Below, piece by piece: positions 5,706-13,707 of a stretch of DNA of 43,845 nucleotides; position 1 is the stretch's first letter; each line of letters opens with the position of its first letter. Both the position numbers and the translations under genes were made by a program. The notes under the pieces were generated by a model, which was not told the DNA's origin, did no database searches, and worked only from the letters and a program-made list of their open reading frames with translations. The DNA comes from Treponema sp. (GTDB lineage Bacteria; Spirochaetota; Spirochaetia; Treponematales; Breznakiellaceae): positions 1 through 43,845 of the forward strand of contig JAIROG010000049.1 of the NCBI GenBank assembly GCA_031257675.1, read 5' to 3'.

Positions 5706-5827
5706 ACTGTGAAGCGGGAAAGCGTTGAAAAAGAAGGGTTGCGCTTGCAAGCGGAATGCCATCGCTCCTCGTTCTCGCGCGAGAAAAACAACGCGGCTCA
5801 TGCGCATGACATAAAAAATTGTTTTAT
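5706..5827 (-). pseudogene. decayed lipoprotein gene copy 3
   Basis: The stretch AALFFSRENEERWHS is recognisable, but the start codon has become ATA, an in-frame TGA interrupts the signal peptide, and the lipobox Cys is Arg as in copy 2. It is a dead copy of the 385-747 gene. Confidence 0.6.
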
Positions 5828-6629
5828 GTTCTTTTTTGCTTCGGTTTGCCCAACCCCGCCCATTCTCGATACATATTCCACCCGAATCCTATATATGGTT
5901 TTATACCAATACAAGAGTTGAATGTCCAGCGAGACGAATCGTTTGACGGGGACTCAACGAGCATCCAATCTATACATGTCCATGCTATATGTACGCCCGC
6001 CGCTATATGAAAAGCGTCCGTTATATTCAGCTTCACATGGACGTTTCCGCCGATTCCTAAATCTACAGACAACAGGGAATATTTTTCACCGCCGCTCTTA
6101 CGGTACTCCGAACCTTCTGACAAAAAGTTAAATCCAACGCCGTATTCAAACGTTACGGATCGGTTTGGTTCACATTTAAATCCGGCGCCTGCCGTCAATT
6201 CCAGCATCGCCCTTTGATAATCAAAGACAGCGTCACGCAATGTTTTTGACGAAGGCGACAATCCGCTGAAATAAAAAAAAAGACCCGGCTGTTTGTTGTC
6301 CCAAAATCCGTATGTAATCAGATTAATCCCCAAGGCTCTTGAGGATCTTCCGGCTGGTTTCGCCGTATTTTCATTTAAATCAAAAACACCCCATACGAGA
6401 ACCCTAGAAAAGCGTCATTTTCTTCAAATGAAAAGGCGTGTGAAACAATTACAAAAAGAAATATAAATAGATGCTTTCCCAAAACGCGCGGATCGGCAGT
6501 TTTTGGGAAAGCGTCATTAGATTTAAAAGAAAGAGCGGGCTTTTGACCGCTCTTTCGAAAGCCTTTCCCAAAACCAACTCGAACGCAGCCAGCGTTTTGG
6601 GAAAGGCTCAATATACTAAAGTCTTTCAT
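5824..6629 (-). pseudogene. exported beta-barrel-like protein, interrupted by a palindromic element and a frameshift
   Basis: ATG 6629 (MKDFSI) begins a signal peptide that resumes after a ~135-bp palindromic insertion as LFIFLFVIVSHAFSFEEN. The frame then breaks at a T5 run after FLGFSYGV; with six T it would continue FFDLNENTAKPAG and GINLITYGFWDNKQPG. The later part has alternating strands (LELTAGAGFKCEP, VTFEYGVGFNFLS, LLSVDLGIGGNVHVKL) and ends IKPYIGFGWNMYREWAG. This looks like an 8-strand outer-membrane barrel or OmpA/OprF-like porin fold, by pattern only. It shares the SYGF/ITYGF region with the 2179-2726 relic. Confidence 0.55.
6473..6607. mobile_element. MITE-like palindromic insertion
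   Basis: Terminal inverted repeats GCTTTCCCAAAACGC (6473-6487) and a matching GCGTTTTGGGAAAGGC ending at 6607 enclose three hairpins: 6473-6487 with 6500-6512, 6529-6538 with 6547-6556, and 6561-6574 with 6594-6607. It interrupts the signal-peptide codons of a barrel-like gene. No transposase is coded. A target duplication could not be defined with confidence. Confidence 0.6.
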
Positions 6630-6711
6630 ATTTTTTCCTTTCCAGATGCGCCGGATGTATGATACGCGCTAATCCAAAATCAATGGATTAACACGCCGCT
6701 TTTCTTTTGAA

Positions 6712-7064
6712 TCAGAACGAGAGGCTCACTTTTACGGCGTCCGGCGACGGAACCAAATCAGAAATATTTCCTTCATATTCGCTGACAATGCCGGTTAATT
6801 CAGTTTCCAACGTGTTCTCGCCAATAGCGCCGCGCGTGGCGGCGTCGGTTTCAAGGTTAACCCCGTTCCTTTTGCCGCTTCCAAACTGCCGCGCGCCGGC
6901 TTTACCGTAAGAAAAGCCGCTTTTGCAAAAATGGTGAAATTCAGACTGATTTCCGGATTATTCGGGATAGGCGGAAAAATCGAATCCCCGGCTTCTTGTT
7001 CCATGGTAGACCTCGCAATCAGACAAAAAACAGCGACAACAGCCAGCGTTAAAAAGCTCTTCAT
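6712..7064 (-). pseudogene. exported protein, frameshifted
   Basis: ATG 7064 begins a signal peptide (MKSFLTLAVVAVFCLIA). The frame shifts within the next 40 residues. A neighbouring frame gives FDFSAYPE, a stop, then SEFHHFCKSGFSYGKAGARQ, NLETDAATRGAIGENTLETE and VPSPDAVKVSLSF ending at 6712. The beta-rich end closing in Phe suggests an outer-membrane protein. At least one frameshift and one stop make it a pseudogene as read. It is the first gene of the minus-strand array region. Confidence 0.45.
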
Positions 7065-7435
7065 ACAACCTTCATATTACATTCTATAGGACTCTCCATT
7101 TCTAATCCCTACCGGGTCATATTATACAACACAGGGCTTCTCAAAGCATAATATAATAACAGTCTGTCTGACGTTATGTGTAAAGCGGCTTTTCGCCGCT
7201 TTTCTCATTTTTTGCACAGGCGCAACGGGTGGAGACTGCTTCTAAAGAGTTTCGGGAAACTTTCTCAAACGAAAAGGATTTAACCGCAAACCACATGAAC
7301 GGCGTGGGGCAACCTTCATGCGCCGCGCTTCCCAAGCAAAAGTTCGCGCGGCTCGCGCTTATTCTGTGGGTCAAGTTTAGCTCTAAACTTTTGGGGTGGC
7401 GTCAACGGCGCCTCTAACGCGTTTGCGGACGAAGG
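7065..7435. other. intergenic region with one hairpin
   Basis: No convincing gene on either strand. AAAGCGGC (7182-7189) pairs with GCCGCTTT (7195-7202), followed on the plus strand by TCTCATTTTTT, a weak terminator candidate with no obvious plus-strand gene before it. The rest looks like non-coding or decayed sequence. Confidence 0.3.
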
Positions 7436-8746
7436 TCATCTTACGGATAACCGTCGTCCTATGAAAGGCTGAGAACACGCCCGCCGTACACACGCGATTA
7501 CAGAGGCGGCGTCTTCCTCCGTCATGCCGGGCCATAGGGGGAGCGAAACCTCCCGCTTAAACATCTTGAGCGATTCGGGCAAGTCGCTGTCTTCAAAGCC
7601 GTATCTGTCTCTGTAATAGGGCATGGTATGGAGTGGAATGAAATGCACGGATACGCCCACGCCCAGATCCCGCATTGTTTGGATAAAGCCATCCCTGTCG
7701 ATTGGCTGGCGCAGGCGCAACGGGTACAGGTGTCTGGCATCGCTCTCTCCGGTCGCCGGAATAATGAAACGCTCGTCGCCAGAGAACGCCGCGTCGTATT
7801 GGGCGGCTAAACGCTTTCGCATAGACAGCAGTTCCATGCACCGCGAAAGCTGAACCCGCCCCAGCGCGGCAAGAACGTCCGGCAGGTTGTACTTATACCC
7901 CGGAGCCACCACCTCGTAGCGCCATGACGCTCGTGTGTCCGTGTACCGGTTCCATATAGTTCTGTCTATGCCGTGTGAACGCATGATGGAGATGCGATCC
8001 GCCAACTCTCTACGGCGCGTCACCACCATGCCGCCTTCGCCTGTGGCAAGCGGTTTTGTCGCATAAAAAGAAAAAACTCCCACATCTCCGACAGTCCCCG
8101 CAAAACCGGCTTCCATTGCTGATGGAAAACTATGAGCGGCGTCTTCAATCACTTTGAGATCGCGCCGCGCCGCAATAGCCTTGATTGCATTCATGTCACA
8201 GGGAAGCCCTCCGTAATGAACCGGCAACACGGCCTTAGGCGTCCCTCTAGGTCCAAAGCCGCCTCGCGCCGGATACGCGTATTCACCCGCTGACAGCCTT
8301 TGTATCACAGCTTCCAGCGCGTTGGGATCCAGATGAAAAGATCCCGGCGCCGTGTCAACAAAGACCGGTTCCGCGCCCAGATAGCGGACTACTTCCGCAG
8401 TCGAAGCGAAGGTATAAGACGGCGTCAGCACGAGGTCGCCCTTTCCTACCCCGCAGGCTTCCAGCGCCAAATGCAACCCGCTTGTCGCGGAGTTCACCGC
8501 AAGGCACCGCACTGCGGCGCCGTCCGCGCATCTGTCAGGGGGTTCCAAAGGCTCACTGTTCGCGGAATGTAAGAATTCAGCGGTGTCTCGCAGCGTTCCG
8601 GACGTTAAAAACACCGCGAATTCGTTCTCAAATGCAAGCGTTTCCCCGCCTGTGGTCAGCCAGCCTGATCGGAGAACTCTGACACAGGCGGCTTCTTCTT
8701 CTTTTCCAATAAAAGGACGTCCAAACGGGATGTTTTTATGGTCCAT
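7436..8746 (-). CDS. DegT/DnrJ/EryC1-family sugar aminotransferase
   Basis: A PLP enzyme that transaminates nucleotide-linked keto sugars for surface glycans. It starts at MDHKNIPFGRPFIGKEEEAA, typical of the family. Visible motifs are SATSGLHLALEACGVGKGD (cofactor phosphate), TPSYTFASTAEVV, VIEDAAHSF (the Asp that binds the PLP ring nitrogen), FSFYATKPLATGEGG with the Schiff-base Lys, and EVVAPGYKYNLPDVLAALG. An unusual insertion of about 35 residues (SGTLRDTAEFLHSANSEPLE and onward) lies between EFAVFL and the phosphate-binding segment. It starts 10 bp after the hydrolase gene and ends the operon. Confidence 0.85.
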   Translation of the reverse strand: MDHKNIPFGRPFIGKEEEAACVRVLRSGWLTTGGETLAFENEFAVFLTSGTLRDTAEFLHSANSEPLEPPDRCADGAAVRCLAVNSATSGLHLALEACGVGKGDLVLTPSYTFASTAEVVRYLGAEPVFVDTAPGSFHLDPNALEAVIQRLSAGEYAYPARGGFGPRGTPKAVLPVHYGGLPCDMNAIKAIAARRDLKVIEDAAHSFPSAMEAGFAGTVGDVGVFSFYATKPLATGEGGMVVTRRRELADRISIMRSHGIDRTIWNRYTDTRASWRYEVVAPGYKYNLPDVLAALGRVQLSRCMELLSMRKRLAAQYDAAFSGDERFIIPATGESDARHLYPLRLRQPIDRDGFIQTMRDLGVGVSVHFIPLHTMPYYRDRYGFEDSDLPESLKMFKREVSLPLWPGMTEEDAASVIACVRRACSQPFIGRRLSVR

Positions 8747-8756
8747 AGTCCTAAGT

Positions 8757-9719
8757 CTATGTAGCGCCGGCGCGACTGTCAAGGGCGCCCGCCCGCAACG
8801 CTGTCGCTACACTGTCGCAATATTTTGCTATATACTCGTTCATCGCTTTGACTACACGCGCCTCCACAGTCTTGTCATAGCGGCCCGCCCCGCCTTTAAC
8901 CGTCTTTGCCCCCAAGTAATGCCCGATGCCGGAGTATAGGGCGATAAAACAATGGTCAACGCCATACACATCGAATACACTGTGCAGAGCTGCGGAATTG
9001 GCGTACGGCACTATCTTGTCCACCACATCGTGGACGATGATGGTGGGAGGGGTGTCGCCCGCGACAAAAGCGAGGGGAGATATGGCGGACATAAGGCGCA
9101 GGGCGTTTTCGCTGTACCCTTCCTCCGTAATGTCGCCTTCCGCCGGATGATAGCCAGTGGCTTTTTCGGCTGTCTGATAAAATAGTTTGATCCACCCCAG
9201 CTTCTTGAAACTATATATATAGGCAAGGTCGCTCAAATCCGTTGGTCCGGCCATGCTTACGCAGAACGCCACCGGTATCGGGGCGGTCTTGTGGTGTTGA
9301 TAAGCGTATAACATCGAAAGATGCCCGCCTGATGAATGTCCCATAATGATCAGTTTCTTGGCGCCCGCATTGTGTTGCGAGCAGAATTCTCGTATATAGG
9401 CGACTGCGGCGGACACGTCATCCACCAGATCAGGGAAGTGCGTATGTTCGTCAATATACCGGTGGTTCATGGACGCGACAATGAGCCTGTCCCTGAATGT
9501 GTCAAGGAAGGTGGGGCGATTCTTTTTGTCGCCGTACATCCATATCCCGCCGTGAATGAACAAGATGACATTGTAGACGCCGCCTACAGACGCCGCTTGC
9601 GGAATTGAAATGTCCAGTGTGTTCCGCGTGTGGGAACCGTACCGCATATCCGTATACGCCGCGCAATGCATATCCTGTGGCGGCGCCTTTTTGAATAAAC
9701 CTATGTTACACTTTTTCAT
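8757..9719 (-). CDS. alpha/beta hydrolase (carboxylesterase / acetyl-esterase type)
   Basis: ATG 9719 (MKKCNIGLFKK) fits the spacing to the previous gene. The oxyanion motif ILFIHGGIWMYGDKK, the nucleophile elbow MGHSSGGHLSMLYAYQH, a late Asp (IVHDVVDKIVPYANS) and His (SGIGHYLGAKT) form a complete triad of the BD-FAE/esterase-lipase type. There is no signal peptide, so it is probably cytoplasmic, deacylating small esters, perhaps acetylated sugars. It lies between an exported protein gene (14 bp upstream) and a sugar aminotransferase (10 bp downstream). Confidence 0.8.
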   Translation of the reverse strand: MKKCNIGLFKKAPPQDMHCAAYTDMRYGSHTRNTLDISIPQAASVGGVYNVILFIHGGIWMYGDKKNRPTFLDTFRDRLIVASMNHRYIDEHTHFPDLVDDVSAAVAYIREFCSQHNAGAKKLIIMGHSSGGHLSMLYAYQHHKTAPIPVAFCVSMAGPTDLSDLAYIYSFKKLGWIKLFYQTAEKATGYHPAEGDITEEGYSENALRLMSAISPLAFVAGDTPPTIIVHDVVDKIVPYANSAALHSVFDVYGVDHCFIALYSGIGHYLGAKTVKGGAGRYDKTVEARVVKAMNEYIAKYCDSVATALRAGALDSRAGAT

Positions 9720-9732
9720 GGGAATATTCTTG

Positions 9733-10527
9733 CTACCGCTCAATGGCGTTGATCGGCTCAATCCGGTTCCGGACAATATCGCACACGTTCCACCGGCGCC
9801 CGTTGCCGCCCGAAGACGGAACCGTGAACGTGTATAAAAGCCGCTCGCTGTTATACACCCGAATAGTCGCCCCTGAACGCGACAGGGCTACAGACGATCT
9901 GTCGTTCCTGTTGGTGTAGTCGATCACATAGAGGTGATAGACCCCGTTGCCTTCAGCGCGGGCGACGGTGATGGTTTCGGGACCATAGCCGCTCCTATCA
10001 TCCCGATCCAGTTTCGCGCTCCCGTCCGCCAGAGTTCGCATATTCCAGTATGAAATATGGTAGCCCCCTTGTTTCTCAAAGTGAATGTCCAAGTCAGCGG
10101 GCTTTTCCCCCCAATCCAGCACGAACCGGAAATCGCCATCCATTCCCGGAGAAATGGAGAACCAGTTGTTAATCACCGTGGAAACCTGAATCCTAAAGGG
10201 AATCGATGTGGTGATGAAGCCTTCTTTCGCAAAGACCATAGTGAAACCGCCATCCTCCCGCTTGGGGAACGCGATGACACCCCGGCTGTCCGTAACAAAA
10301 CTGCCGATTCCCGGTATATCCACTGTCGCGCCCGCTATGGGCTTCCCGTCCAGCGCATTGGCGAAGCGCATGGGAATGAGTCCATCCAGCTTCATTATCG
10401 CCATATCAGATAGTATCATGGCTTTTTCCACATCCGTTCCCGCAAAGGAAAAATCCATGCTTTGGCTGTACGCCGCCGCCCCAATCCACAGCGCCGCACA
10501 CAATAAGACGCTCTTTTTTTTCGACAC
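9733..10527 (-). CDS. exported protein with carboxypeptidase-regulatory-like and YfaP-like domains
   Basis: A signal peptide (MSKKKSVLLCAALWIGAAAY) is followed at about residues 55-115 by a CarbRegD-like beta sandwich (GKPIAGATVDIPGIGSF, VTDSRGVIAFPKRED, FAKEGFITTSIPF). Residues 130-260 resemble the YfaP/DUF2135 domain (FVLDWGEKPADLDIHFEKQG, YHLYVIDYTNRND, ATIRVYNSERLLYTFTV). It is likely periplasmic or surface-associated with unknown function. It is the first gene of the operon with the esterase and aminotransferase and has a clear promoter at 10575-10603. Confidence 0.65.
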   Translation of the reverse strand: MSKKKSVLLCAALWIGAAAYSQSMDFSFAGTDVEKAMILSDMAIMKLDGLIPMRFANALDGKPIAGATVDIPGIGSFVTDSRGVIAFPKREDGGFTMVFAKEGFITTSIPFRIQVSTVINNWFSISPGMDGDFRFVLDWGEKPADLDIHFEKQGGYHISYWNMRTLADGSAKLDRDDRSGYGPETITVARAEGNGVYHLYVIDYTNRNDRSSVALSRSGATIRVYNSERLLYTFTVPSSGGNGRRWNVCDIVRNRIEPINAIER

Positions 10528-10574
10528 AGACCGCTCCTTTCTTCAATTATACGCATTACTCTCTTTGTAACTAT

Positions 10575-10603
10575 ATAGTATAATACGATACATTATAAGT
10601 CAA
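10575..10603 (-). promoter_or_regulatory. promoter of the exported protein/esterase/DegT operon
   Basis: TTGACT (10598-10603) and TACTAT (10575-10580) are 17 bp apart on the minus strand, about 50 bp before ATG 10527. Confidence 0.55.
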
Positions 10604-10757
10604 GGTTTTTCATGACAGGCGGACTGCAACTACGCCAACAGATCCAACGGCGTCTATGGCAAATTGCCAAACCAAATTAAAAATATGACTGTCGCAGAGA
10701 AGAAAAGGGCTATAACCCGCGCCGCCATTGCGCGCGGGCTGCGGGCTGCGCTTGGCG

Positions 10758-11801
10758 TTACCGTCCGCTCATAAGCGCCGCCCACTCGTTTATGTCCGAC
10801 TGCGCAACCGGCGCCGGATGATCGAGCGGCTTGTCGCTCTTGGGAGCTATTCTGAACGAAGGCGGCAACGGAATGTCTATAACCGGATACATCCAGTTTG
10901 TAAGCGGGATGACTTCCTGAAACGAAGGCGAAAGCATGAAATCCAGAAAGCGCTTGGCGTTGTCCTTATTTTTCGCATTGCCCAACAGCCCCGCGACCTC
11001 AACCTGAATCACATGCCCGTCTGTGAAAATGGCGGCTTTGTACCGTTCAGTTCCCTCGTATTCAAGGTGATACCCCGGGCTGGTCGTGTAGGAAAGCGCA
11101 AGCGGCGCCTCGCCTGCGGTAAAAAGCCCGTAACCAGTGTCCCAGCCTTCCGCAATGGTCAAAATGGACGGAGAAAGCCTTTTCCAATACTCCTTCCAGC
11201 CGTCCCCGTACGCCGTCTTTGTCCACGTCAGAAATCCAAGACCGGGCGAAGATGTGCGCGGATCCATGAGGATGAGTTTTTTCGCATATACAGGATCAGC
11301 CAAATCCTCAAGACTTTGGGGAGGGTTGGGGATTTTTTCACTGTCGTACACAATGGCGAAATAGCTGTAATCAAAGGGAATGAGGCGGAAGGTTTTGTCA
11401 ATAACAATTTCATTGGGAACGCCGCCGGCTCCCGCAGGTTTATACGCTTCCAAAAAACCGGAATTCAACGCCCTTTCCGCGTAGTTTTGATCAATGCCCA
11501 GTATAATATCGGCGTCCGCAGATTTCCCCTCCAGAAGCAACCGCGACAACATGGAACCCGCATCGCCGTGGCTCACCCATTTGATTGCGACGCCCGTTTG
11601 CTCAAGAAAGCGTTTGCCTATCTCCGCGCCTGGACCCCATTCCGAGTTGAATGAATCGTACGTCCAAATGACCACTTCTTTGGCGTCCGCTTCCGCATCC
11701 GTGTTTTTCTTTGCGCAGCCGAATGCAAGAACCGAAAAGACAACCGCCAATAAAAGAAGCGGCCTTGAAAGAACAGGGCTTGTTTTCGCTGTTTTCAGCA
11801 T
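10758..11801 (-). CDS. thiB: thiamine-binding lipoprotein of an ABC importer
   Basis: ATG 11801 is chosen because GAGGAG lies 6 bp upstream; the longer frame from 11819 would code through that site. The 347-residue product has a lipoprotein signal ending LAFGC, then VVIWTYDSFNSEWGPGAEIG, GDAGSMLSRLLLEGKSADAD, IILGIDQN and PFDYSYFAIVYDSEKI. These segments are typical of TbpA/ThiB. It would bind thiamine or its phosphates outside the membrane and pass them to ThiP/ThiQ. Neither thiP nor thiQ is adjacent: downstream there are 230 bp without a gene and then an unrelated operon. A TPP riboswitch precedes it, which supports the substrate call strongly. Confidence 0.88.
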   Translation of the reverse strand: MLKTAKTSPVLSRPLLLLAVVFSVLAFGCAKKNTDAEADAKEVVIWTYDSFNSEWGPGAEIGKRFLEQTGVAIKWVSHGDAGSMLSRLLLEGKSADADIILGIDQNYAERALNSGFLEAYKPAGAGGVPNEIVIDKTFRLIPFDYSYFAIVYDSEKIPNPPQSLEDLADPVYAKKLILMDPRTSSPGLGFLTWTKTAYGDGWKEYWKRLSPSILTIAEGWDTGYGLFTAGEAPLALSYTTSPGYHLEYEGTERYKAAIFTDGHVIQVEVAGLLGNAKNKDNAKRFLDFMLSPSFQEVIPLTNWMYPVIDIPLPPSFRIAPKSDKPLDHPAPVAQSDINEWAALMSGR

Positions 11802-11892
11802 ACATATCTCCTCTTCCATGCCTCACGCATGGTTTTAACGTTTTATCGGAGTAAGTATGATCATACGAAAAACTTGTAAGAAAAGCTTGTTT

Positions 11893-11985
11893 TTCCCTGC
11901 GCCGGTATTATCCGTATCAGGTTCAAAGGGTATAATCTCAGGCATCCCGTTGGTCATGCGTAACAACCAACCGGTCAACCACCCC
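11893..11985 (-). promoter_or_regulatory. TPP riboswitch controlling thiB
   Basis: On the minus strand the conserved cores CTGAGATTATACCC, GAACCTGAT and GGATAATACCGGCGCAGGGA appear in order after a GGGGTGGTT stem strand, the hallmark of the THI-box aptamer. Between it and thiB a stem CCATGC/GCATGG (11816-11832) abuts the GAGGAG ribosome site. Control could therefore be at translation, by hiding or exposing that site (inference). Confidence 0.92.
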
Positions 11986-11999
11986 GATAAAATTTTACT

Positions 12000-12027
12000 A
12001 AAAAATCATGATTCCATACAGGAATCA
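12000..12027 (-). terminator. terminator of the tRNA transcript
   Basis: On the minus strand TGATTCC and GGAATCA form a 7-bp stem around TGTAT, followed by TGATTTTTTA. It lies immediately after tRNA-Gly and before the TPP riboswitch. Confidence 0.6.
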
Positions 12028-12030
12028 AAG

Positions 12031-12102
12031 AGCGGGAAACGGGAGTCGGACCCGCGACATCGACCTTGGCAAGGTCGCGCTCTACCACTGAGCTATTCCC
12101 GC
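12031..12102 (-). tRNA. tRNA-Gly (GCC)
   Basis: The 72-nt cloverleaf has acceptor GCGGGAA/TTCCCGC, D arm AGCTCAGTGGTAGAGC, anticodon stem CGACC/GGTCG with loop TTGCCAA (anticodon GCC) and T loop GGGTCCGACTCCC. CCA is not encoded. Confidence 0.95.
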
Positions 12103-12195
12103 AAGCATAGCATATCTATATCATAGCAATTTTTTTCTAATGTGTCAAGCGGTTTTAAGCGAAAATACACACATTCGCACAACCCGCTTGCAAAA

Positions 12196-12268
12196 TGAGC
12201 CGCGAAGGGATCGAACCTTCGACCCACAGATTAAGAGTCTGTTGCTCTACCAGCTGAGCTAGCGGCCC
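12196..12268 (-). tRNA. tRNA-Lys (CTT)
   Basis: The 73-nt cloverleaf has acceptor GGGCCGC/GCGGCTC with one G-U pair, D arm AGCTCAGCTGGTAGAGC, anticodon stem ACAGA/TCTGT with loop CTCTTAA (anticodon CTT) and T arm AAGGTTCGATCCCTT. CCA is not encoded. Confidence 0.95.
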
Positions 12269-12339
12269 CCATCTCATCAAGTTGTAGGAGATAGTATAGA
12301 AAAAACCGCGATCTGTGTCAAGCGCCTTGCCGGTCTTCT

Positions 12340-13572
12340 TTACAGAAAAATTGCGTTGGCATGACATTCTATTTCTGTACTATCAACAAGCAAGGCGTTG
12401 GTTTTTTTATCCCGTTTTTCAGGTTTTGGAACATGAAGCGAAACCAGCGTACCGGCGGACAGCCGCCCAATCGCCTCTTTCCCGCCTCGTATAAGCACAA
12501 GACCCTTCTCCGAACAGGCGTATCTGCCGGATAGAGGCTTTTGCCTCGTTGCAAAAGACGGAAGTGGAAAAGCGTCCGACAGTACACGCGCCTGAATTCC
12601 GGCGCGCGCATGGGGAGCCGCCGTCTCATGCTCCGCTTTGGTCGCGCCGGCGCCGGCAAGCAGGAAGCTCAACGCTGCCCGCTCCTTGGGAAGTCCGGCG
12701 TCCGCAGACAATCTGAGGAGGGCTTCCGGCGCGTCGAGGGTGGAGAACGCGAAGTGGCACCATTTGGCTTTTGTGGCGCCTATGGCGCCGCCGGAAGACC
12801 GGGCGTGGGGCGCAAGGGCGCAGGCGCCCTGCTGGGGGCAAGGCGATTGCGGAACGAAACCGTTGCGTATGAGGGCGTTCCTCAATGCAACGATGAATTC
12901 GCCTGATCGGGGGACGCCGGGTTCCATAACAAACGCCTGCGGAGCTAACATGGCGAGCCTTTTTCCTATGTTGTCCGCTTCATTTTGCAAGGGAACCGTA
13001 TGGGGCAGTTTTTGATGTGTTTCGTTGAACACATTGACGGCGGCGGCCAACACGGGTCTTTTGCCGTAAACCAGCGTGTATATATCGCCTTTAATCGTTT
13101 TGATCGTCCATGATGTCCCGGCGCCCGCAAGCGCGAAGAATATTTTTCTCCCTGCGTCAAGAACGGTTTGCGTATGATCGATGCATCTGAATTCGAGCGG
13201 CGCGTTCCGCAGTTCCGGCTTTGCAATCCAGAGGGCGATAGCAAACGTCAGAGGCCCCGAACCCAGATCAACGATCACGTCATCCGGGTTCAAGCGCAAG
13301 GGCAAAGACGGGAGCAACCGGCAAAGCCTATACACATTCCACGGAAGAAAATAACGAAGGTACGCGGACAACAGGGCTGGTTTTCCCAGATAGGAGGCCG
13401 TACGGCTTCCTCTGTTGTTGGTGAGCAAGCGGGAAAGCTCTGCAATGTCATCCGGCAATGCGCGGCGGAACTGTCCGGGCAACGGGAAAACCCTGTCGAC
13501 AAGCGGAGGAATACTGTCAACAAGCGCGCGGACATCGGCGGATAAGGGGGGAAAAAGCGTCATATTGTGCAT
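12340..13572 (-). CDS. Rsm22-like methyltransferase-fold protein
   Basis: The start is taken at ATG 13572 (or 13563); no clear ribosome site is seen. The first third has the family's lead-in (YLGKPALLSAYLRYFLPWNV). A Rossmann methyltransferase core follows (VIVDLGSGPLTFAIALW, FRCIDHTQTVLDAGRK, AAAVNVFNE). The central CPQQGACAL and KWCHFAF segments resemble the Cys motif that binds a metal or Fe-S cluster in Rsm22 proteins, followed by ALSFLLAGAG. In eukaryotes Rsm22 helps assemble the mitochondrial small ribosomal subunit; the bacterial role is not settled. It lies at the end of the tcdA-like/ttcA-like/radC gene string. Confidence 0.7.
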   Translation of the reverse strand: MHNMTLFPPLSADVRALVDSIPPLVDRVFPLPGQFRRALPDDIAELSRLLTNNRGSRTASYLGKPALLSAYLRYFLPWNVYRLCRLLPSLPLRLNPDDVIVDLGSGPLTFAIALWIAKPELRNAPLEFRCIDHTQTVLDAGRKIFFALAGAGTSWTIKTIKGDIYTLVYGKRPVLAAAVNVFNETHQKLPHTVPLQNEADNIGKRLAMLAPQAFVMEPGVPRSGEFIVALRNALIRNGFVPQSPCPQQGACALAPHARSSGGAIGATKAKWCHFAFSTLDAPEALLRLSADAGLPKERAALSFLLAGAGATKAEHETAAPHARAGIQARVLSDAFPLPSFATRQKPLSGRYACSEKGLVLIRGGKEAIGRLSAGTLVSLHVPKPEKRDKKTNALLVDSTEIECHANAIFL

Positions 13573-13707
13573 GGTACTGTTAGTCGCGCAAATATGCAAG
13601 AGGCAAAGCAACTTCTTGCATATTGGACGCATGGTTGTGTGTACTGCGGAACGCCATAGGATTGCCGTTGCCAAGTCTTGTTCGCGCCGCAGGATACAGG
13701 GTCCCGA

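Larger units (their letters stand above)
5547..5880 (-). repeat. cassette repeat copy 2
   Basis: Homologous to 3905-4250 over the peptide start, leader, promoter, TGACAC repeats, lipoprotein 5' end and barrel 3' end. Differences are scattered point changes and short indels, including loss of one TGACAC repeat. Confidence 0.75.

Noticed and set aside
7174-7417. Small overlapping open frames on both strands
   Set aside because: Neither product looks like a protein (no hydrophobic core, motif or ribosome site).
10728-11654. A 308-codon plus-strand open frame opposite thiB
   Set aside because: It is an antisense shadow: the thiB frame has a lipobox, family motifs and a TPP riboswitch.
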